Shown: positions 41,378 to 44,109 of the stretch, piece by piece
How the letters are laid out: every line of letters begins with the position of its first letter
How positions within the stretch are numbered: the stretch's first letter is position 1
Assembly: GCA_026693085.1 (NCBI GenBank)
Contig: JAPLNB010000384.1
Location: 1-44,109 of the forward strand
DNA length: 44,109 nt
Source: Planctomycetota bacterium
GTDB taxonomy: Bacteria; Planctomycetota; Phycisphaerae; Tepidisphaerales; Tepidisphaeraceae
Direction of reading: 5' to 3'
Made by a program: the position numbers and the translations under genes
Notes under the pieces: model-generated
Seen by the model: only the letters and a program-made list of their open reading frames with translations
The model's database searches: none
What the model was told of the DNA's origin: nothing

Positions 41378-43732
41378 TCACTTCCACATCCCCGACTCTC
41401 CTGCCCACTTCAACCGCTGCTCCCAGTACGGCCGGCTCATCCCCACCACATTCTCCGAGAACGCCTCCGCAGGCATCCGCCTCAGCATCCACATCGCCCG
41501 CTCATTCGCCGCCTTCGCCTCTTCGGGCTTTCCCATCGCCACGTTCGCATTCACAATCTGCACATACGCCCCCAGCGACAACACATCATCCTGATACCGA
41601 AACGCGGCATCCCCATATAACTTGATCGCCTCCACATAATCCCCCATGTCATACGTGCAATCCGCCTGACAAAAACAACTCAATTTCAGATACAGCCGGT
41701 CCATCTCCTTCACCGGAGCATTCGCCCGGTAGTAATCGATCACGCGCCGGTACAATCCCTTCCCCCGGTTCAACCTCTCCACCCGCGCCAGCGTCGCCTC
41801 CACCAAATCGATCACCGGCTTGCTTGCCGCCGTCGACTTCGCCGCACCTATCCGATCATCCAAAATCACCGCGCTCGACCGGTAGCTGCTCGCCATCAAA
41901 AACAACAACTGCCCCATCCGCTGATCGTTCGGATACCGCTGCGTCAACTCCTCCAGCCGAGAAATCGCCTGCTCATACCGCCCCGTCCTGTAATACAAAT
42001 TCGCCAACTCCCACAACGACTCCCGAAACTCCTCCGCCTCAGGCGTGATCTGAGGATTGTCCTCCACCGCAGCCTTCAACACCTCTTCCGCCCTCCTGTA
42101 AAAATCAGGCCCCTTCGCAATATACGCCCGCGCCAGCGGAACCCCCGACTTCGACGCCGCAAGACTCCTCGAATAACGGTTCTGATTCTTCCGATACGCC
42201 TCGATCGCCTTGTCAAACAAACCCGCCGCCTGATACGACTGCCCCAGCTTAAACAACGCCGCCGGAGTCTGCGGATCCTCCGGCCGCTCCTTCACAAACC
42301 TCTCCAACGCTCCTATCACCCGCGGCAATTCCCCAGCTCGCTCATACAACTCGATCGCCTTCCACAAGCCCGCCCCATGCCCCTTGTCATCCGTCACCGT
42401 CAACGCCGCCGACACCGCCACATACGCGTCCCCCGCCTTCGTCCGGCAATCCCGAACCTGTTGCTCCCGCCGCCCCTTCTCCCCTGCCGCCAGCTCGACC
42501 ATCCCGCCCTCCAACTGCTCCGCTCGCTTCTCATACACCCGCCCAAGCCTCTCAAAAAACTCCGCCCCAGGCTTGGCCTGCAACTCCTGTTCATACGCCA
42601 ACCCCTCCAACGCCCCCATGTAGTTGGCATGCCCCACCAGCAACTGCATCCCCTCCTGCAACCCCAACACCACCTCCCCCTTCAACCTCGGCCCCAACCC
42701 CGGCCTCTCCACAACATACTTCGCCACGCTCTGAAGATCGCTCAACCCCGCCTCATCATCCCCCTGCGCAATCCGGCATATCCCCCGGTTCAGCTTCGCC
42801 GCCGGAGCCACCCGCGAATCCAGATGGCTCTGCATCACCGCGGCATAAAACGAGTTCGCCCCCGCAAAATCCTTCTGCTCCTGCCTGATCCTCCCCAACC
42901 CATACGCCGCATCCGCGTCCAACGGATGCTGCACACGCAACAGATCCCTGGCCACTCGCAACAACCGCTCCGCTTCCACTAAATCCCCCAGCTTCCACTC
43001 GCAATACCCCATCCAATACGTGAACTCGCCCCTCTCCAATCCCTCCCCAACATCCAGCTTCACCGCCTCCGCCAACAAAGCCTTCGCCTCTTTGAACGCC
43101 CCGCGATCCACCCATATGTGCGCCTTCTCACCCATCGCCCACGCACGCTCGGCGTCGCTTAATTCCTTCTGCGCCAAATATTGCTCGATCGATTTCTCAC
43201 CGGGCTCCCGATCCTCCTCCCCCAACTGCAGCTCGATCACCTTCCGCTTCACTTTCATCGCGCACCCCGGATCAAGCTCCGCCGCCCTCTGGTAATGCCA
43301 TATCGCCTCCCCCACCCGCCCCAACGCCTCATAACTCTCCCCCAGCCGTCCATGAATCGCCCCGTTCCCCGCGATCCCCAACGCCATCCCACGCTGTGTC
43401 TGCTCAATAATCCGCTGATGATTCGCCGGGATATTCAACCGCCTCTGCCGCTGCGCCATCTGCAACGCCTCTCCCAGCAGCACCCGCATCCCCCCCTCCA
43501 TCTCCGGCTTCAGTTTCCCCCCATTCAGCATCCCATTCAACTGCTCGATCGACGCTTCCGCACGATCCTGCTTCAACAACTGCCGCACCACCTCCACCCG
43601 CTGCAACACCGTCAGCGCAGCCTTCGGCTTCGCCAACAACCACCCCGCATACCCAAATAAGAAAAGTGAAAACAACAGCAACGGCAACTGCCACAGTTGC
43701 GCCAGCCGTCTTGTCATTCGCACGGACCCCAT
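41378..43732 (-). CDS. large TPR-repeat inner-membrane protein
   Basis: 784 aa from ATG 43732 (AAGGA upstream). One N-terminal membrane helix (WQLPLLLFSLFLFGYAGWLLA, about 14-34) is followed by tandem TPR-like helical pairs to the end, such as GRLGESYEALGRVGEAIWHYQRAAELDPG, AAYGLGRIRQEQKDFAGANSFYAAVM, AALFKLGQSYQAAGLFDKAIEAYRKNQNRY and LWELANLYYRTGRYEQAISRLEELTQRYPNDQ. It is the first gene of the cluster and would be a periplasmic scaffold anchored in the membrane. Not a known flagellar family. Its link to the flagellum rests on position alone; a comparable role could be in flagellar ring or envelope organisation. Confidence 0.8.
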   Translation of the reverse strand: MGSVRMTRRLAQLWQLPLLLFSLFLFGYAGWLLAKPKAALTVLQRVEVVRQLLKQDRAEASIEQLNGMLNGGKLKPEMEGGMRVLLGEALQMAQRQRRLNIPANHQRIIEQTQRGMALGIAGNGAIHGRLGESYEALGRVGEAIWHYQRAAELDPGCAMKVKRKVIELQLGEEDREPGEKSIEQYLAQKELSDAERAWAMGEKAHIWVDRGAFKEAKALLAEAVKLDVGEGLERGEFTYWMGYCEWKLGDLVEAERLLRVARDLLRVQHPLDADAAYGLGRIRQEQKDFAGANSFYAAVMQSHLDSRVAPAAKLNRGICRIAQGDDEAGLSDLQSVAKYVVERPGLGPRLKGEVVLGLQEGMQLLVGHANYMGALEGLAYEQELQAKPGAEFFERLGRVYEKRAEQLEGGMVELAAGEKGRREQQVRDCRTKAGDAYVAVSAALTVTDDKGHGAGLWKAIELYERAGELPRVIGALERFVKERPEDPQTPAALFKLGQSYQAAGLFDKAIEAYRKNQNRYSRSLAASKSGVPLARAYIAKGPDFYRRAEEVLKAAVEDNPQITPEAEEFRESLWELANLYYRTGRYEQAISRLEELTQRYPNDQRMGQLLFLMASSYRSSAVILDDRIGAAKSTAASKPVIDLVEATLARVERLNRGKGLYRRVIDYYRANAPVKEMDRLYLKLSCFCQADCTYDMGDYVEAIKLYGDAAFRYQDDVLSLGAYVQIVNANVAMGKPEEAKAANERAMWMLRRMPAEAFSENVVGMSRPYWEQRLKWAGESGMWK

Positions 43733-44109
43733 GGCTTCCTTGCCAGCACAGGCGCCAGCCGATCCTCCAGATCAGCCGCTCATTCGGGCAATCCTTCACC
43801 CGAACGAACCTATTCGCAGCCAGTTCTCCCAGACGAACACCGCCCGGAGACCCCTGCGAATGTCCCATACTACAGATGAGTTTACCCTCCATCCCACCAA
43901 ACGCAAGCCATAACTACCCCGTGAAATCCATCTCACCCCAGGGCAATTGGGTTGGTAGTGCGGCCTTTAGCCCAATACCGTTCAACGGAGGATGACGACC
44001 GAATCTCGAAATGGGCGCGTGGGCTGAGGGCATTGGCGGTGCTGAGGCCGCTTCTTATACCACTGGCTTTGCTGTCGTTTGATGACGCGGGGGTTGATGC
44101 GGTTGCGCC
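43733..44109. other. intergenic region upstream of the flagellar cluster
   Basis: 377 bases. It should contain the promoter of the minus-strand cluster, but I find only a weak TTGCGT-N16-TAAACT candidate about 150 bases before the TPR gene. The repeat at 43955-43973 lies in it. A plus-strand frame open to the window end (LRALAVLRPLLIPLALLSFDD from about 44024) looks signal-peptide-like but has no secure start codon; it may be the beginning of a further gene. Confidence 0.35.
43955..43973 (+). repeat. third copy of the GTAGTSCGG-CTTTAGCCC repeat
   Basis: GTAGTGCGGCCTTTAGCCC is closely related to the copies at 1462-1510 and is flanked by ATTGGG (43946-43951) and CCCAAT (43971-43976), which extend the inverted repeat. 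Confidence 0.55.

Noticed and set aside
43840..43930. Housekeeping promoter for the whole minus-strand cluster
   Set aside because: The best pair (TTGCGT-N16-TAAACT) matches only three and four of six consensus bases; too weak to annotate as a promoter.
43958..44109. Plus-strand gene start at the right edge
   Set aside because: The frame is open and looks like a signal peptide, but its start would be a GTG inside a repeat or a TTG/GTG with weak ribosome sites; it needs the sequence beyond the window.
1..44109. CRISPR arrays, rRNA, tRNA or an intact insertion sequence
   Set aside because: No regularly spaced direct repeats, no cloverleaf-like segments and no transposase gene were found; the damaged genes at 1.4-4.6 kb lack recognisable terminal inverted repeats.

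Overview
The window looks like GC-rich chromosomal DNA from a motile bacterium, most likely of the Planctomycetota (Phycisphaerae-like). This placement is an inference. It rests on a DUF1579-type secreted protein, a pseudopilin-like 'GFMDGH' C-terminus, short dispersed hairpins such as GGGCTTTAGCCC and GTGTGCTTCAGCACAC, and the content and order of a long flagellar cluster. No rRNA, tRNA or CRISPR array was seen.

Left part, 1-4.7 kb: accessory and partly decayed DNA. It holds the 3' end of an ABC-2 permease gene and a small Phd/YefM-like protein. A DUF1579 gene on the minus strand breaks off inside a dispersed repeat. Next come a membrane zinc-ribbon protein and an intact DUF1579 protein fused to a pseudopilin-like C-terminus. 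A winged-helix-like gene is frameshifted by an exact 59-bp tandem duplication. The last item is a DUF3891 protein that lacks its N-terminus.

4.7-13.6 kb, plus strand: a heavy-metal (probably Cu/Ag) efflux locus. It encodes a cysteine-rich secreted protein, an outer-membrane factor lipoprotein, a CusB adaptor carrying both a heavy-metal-binding domain and DUF3347, and an unusually long CusA-like RND pump of 1511 aa with a large periplasmic insertion and a Met-rich loop. An unknown lipoprotein follows. MoaB (molybdopterin synthesis) and, convergent to it, a short-form alpha-glucan phosphorylase complete the middle.

16.1-43.7 kb, minus strand: one co-directional flagellar cluster of 27 genes. 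In transcription order: TPR membrane protein, FlgN-like chaperone, soluble histidine kinase, NtrC-type activator, flgB, flgC, fliE, fliF, fliG, fliH, fliI, fliJ, MotE-like, fliK, flgD, flgE, flbD, fliL, fliN, fliO, fliP, fliQ, fliR, flhB, flhA, flhF, flhG, a small membrane protein, fliA. Many neighbours overlap by ATGA or GTGA. A well-spaced sigma-54 promoter lies between the NtrC-type activator and flgB, so the two-component pair probably switches on the basal-body/export operon. A terminator-like hairpin separates flgE from flbD, and a sigma-28-like -10 (GCCGATAA) precedes fliL. fliM is missing from its usual place between fliL and fliN, while FliN carries a FliM-like N-terminal peptide. Flagellin, rod, ring, cap and stator genes must lie elsewhere.
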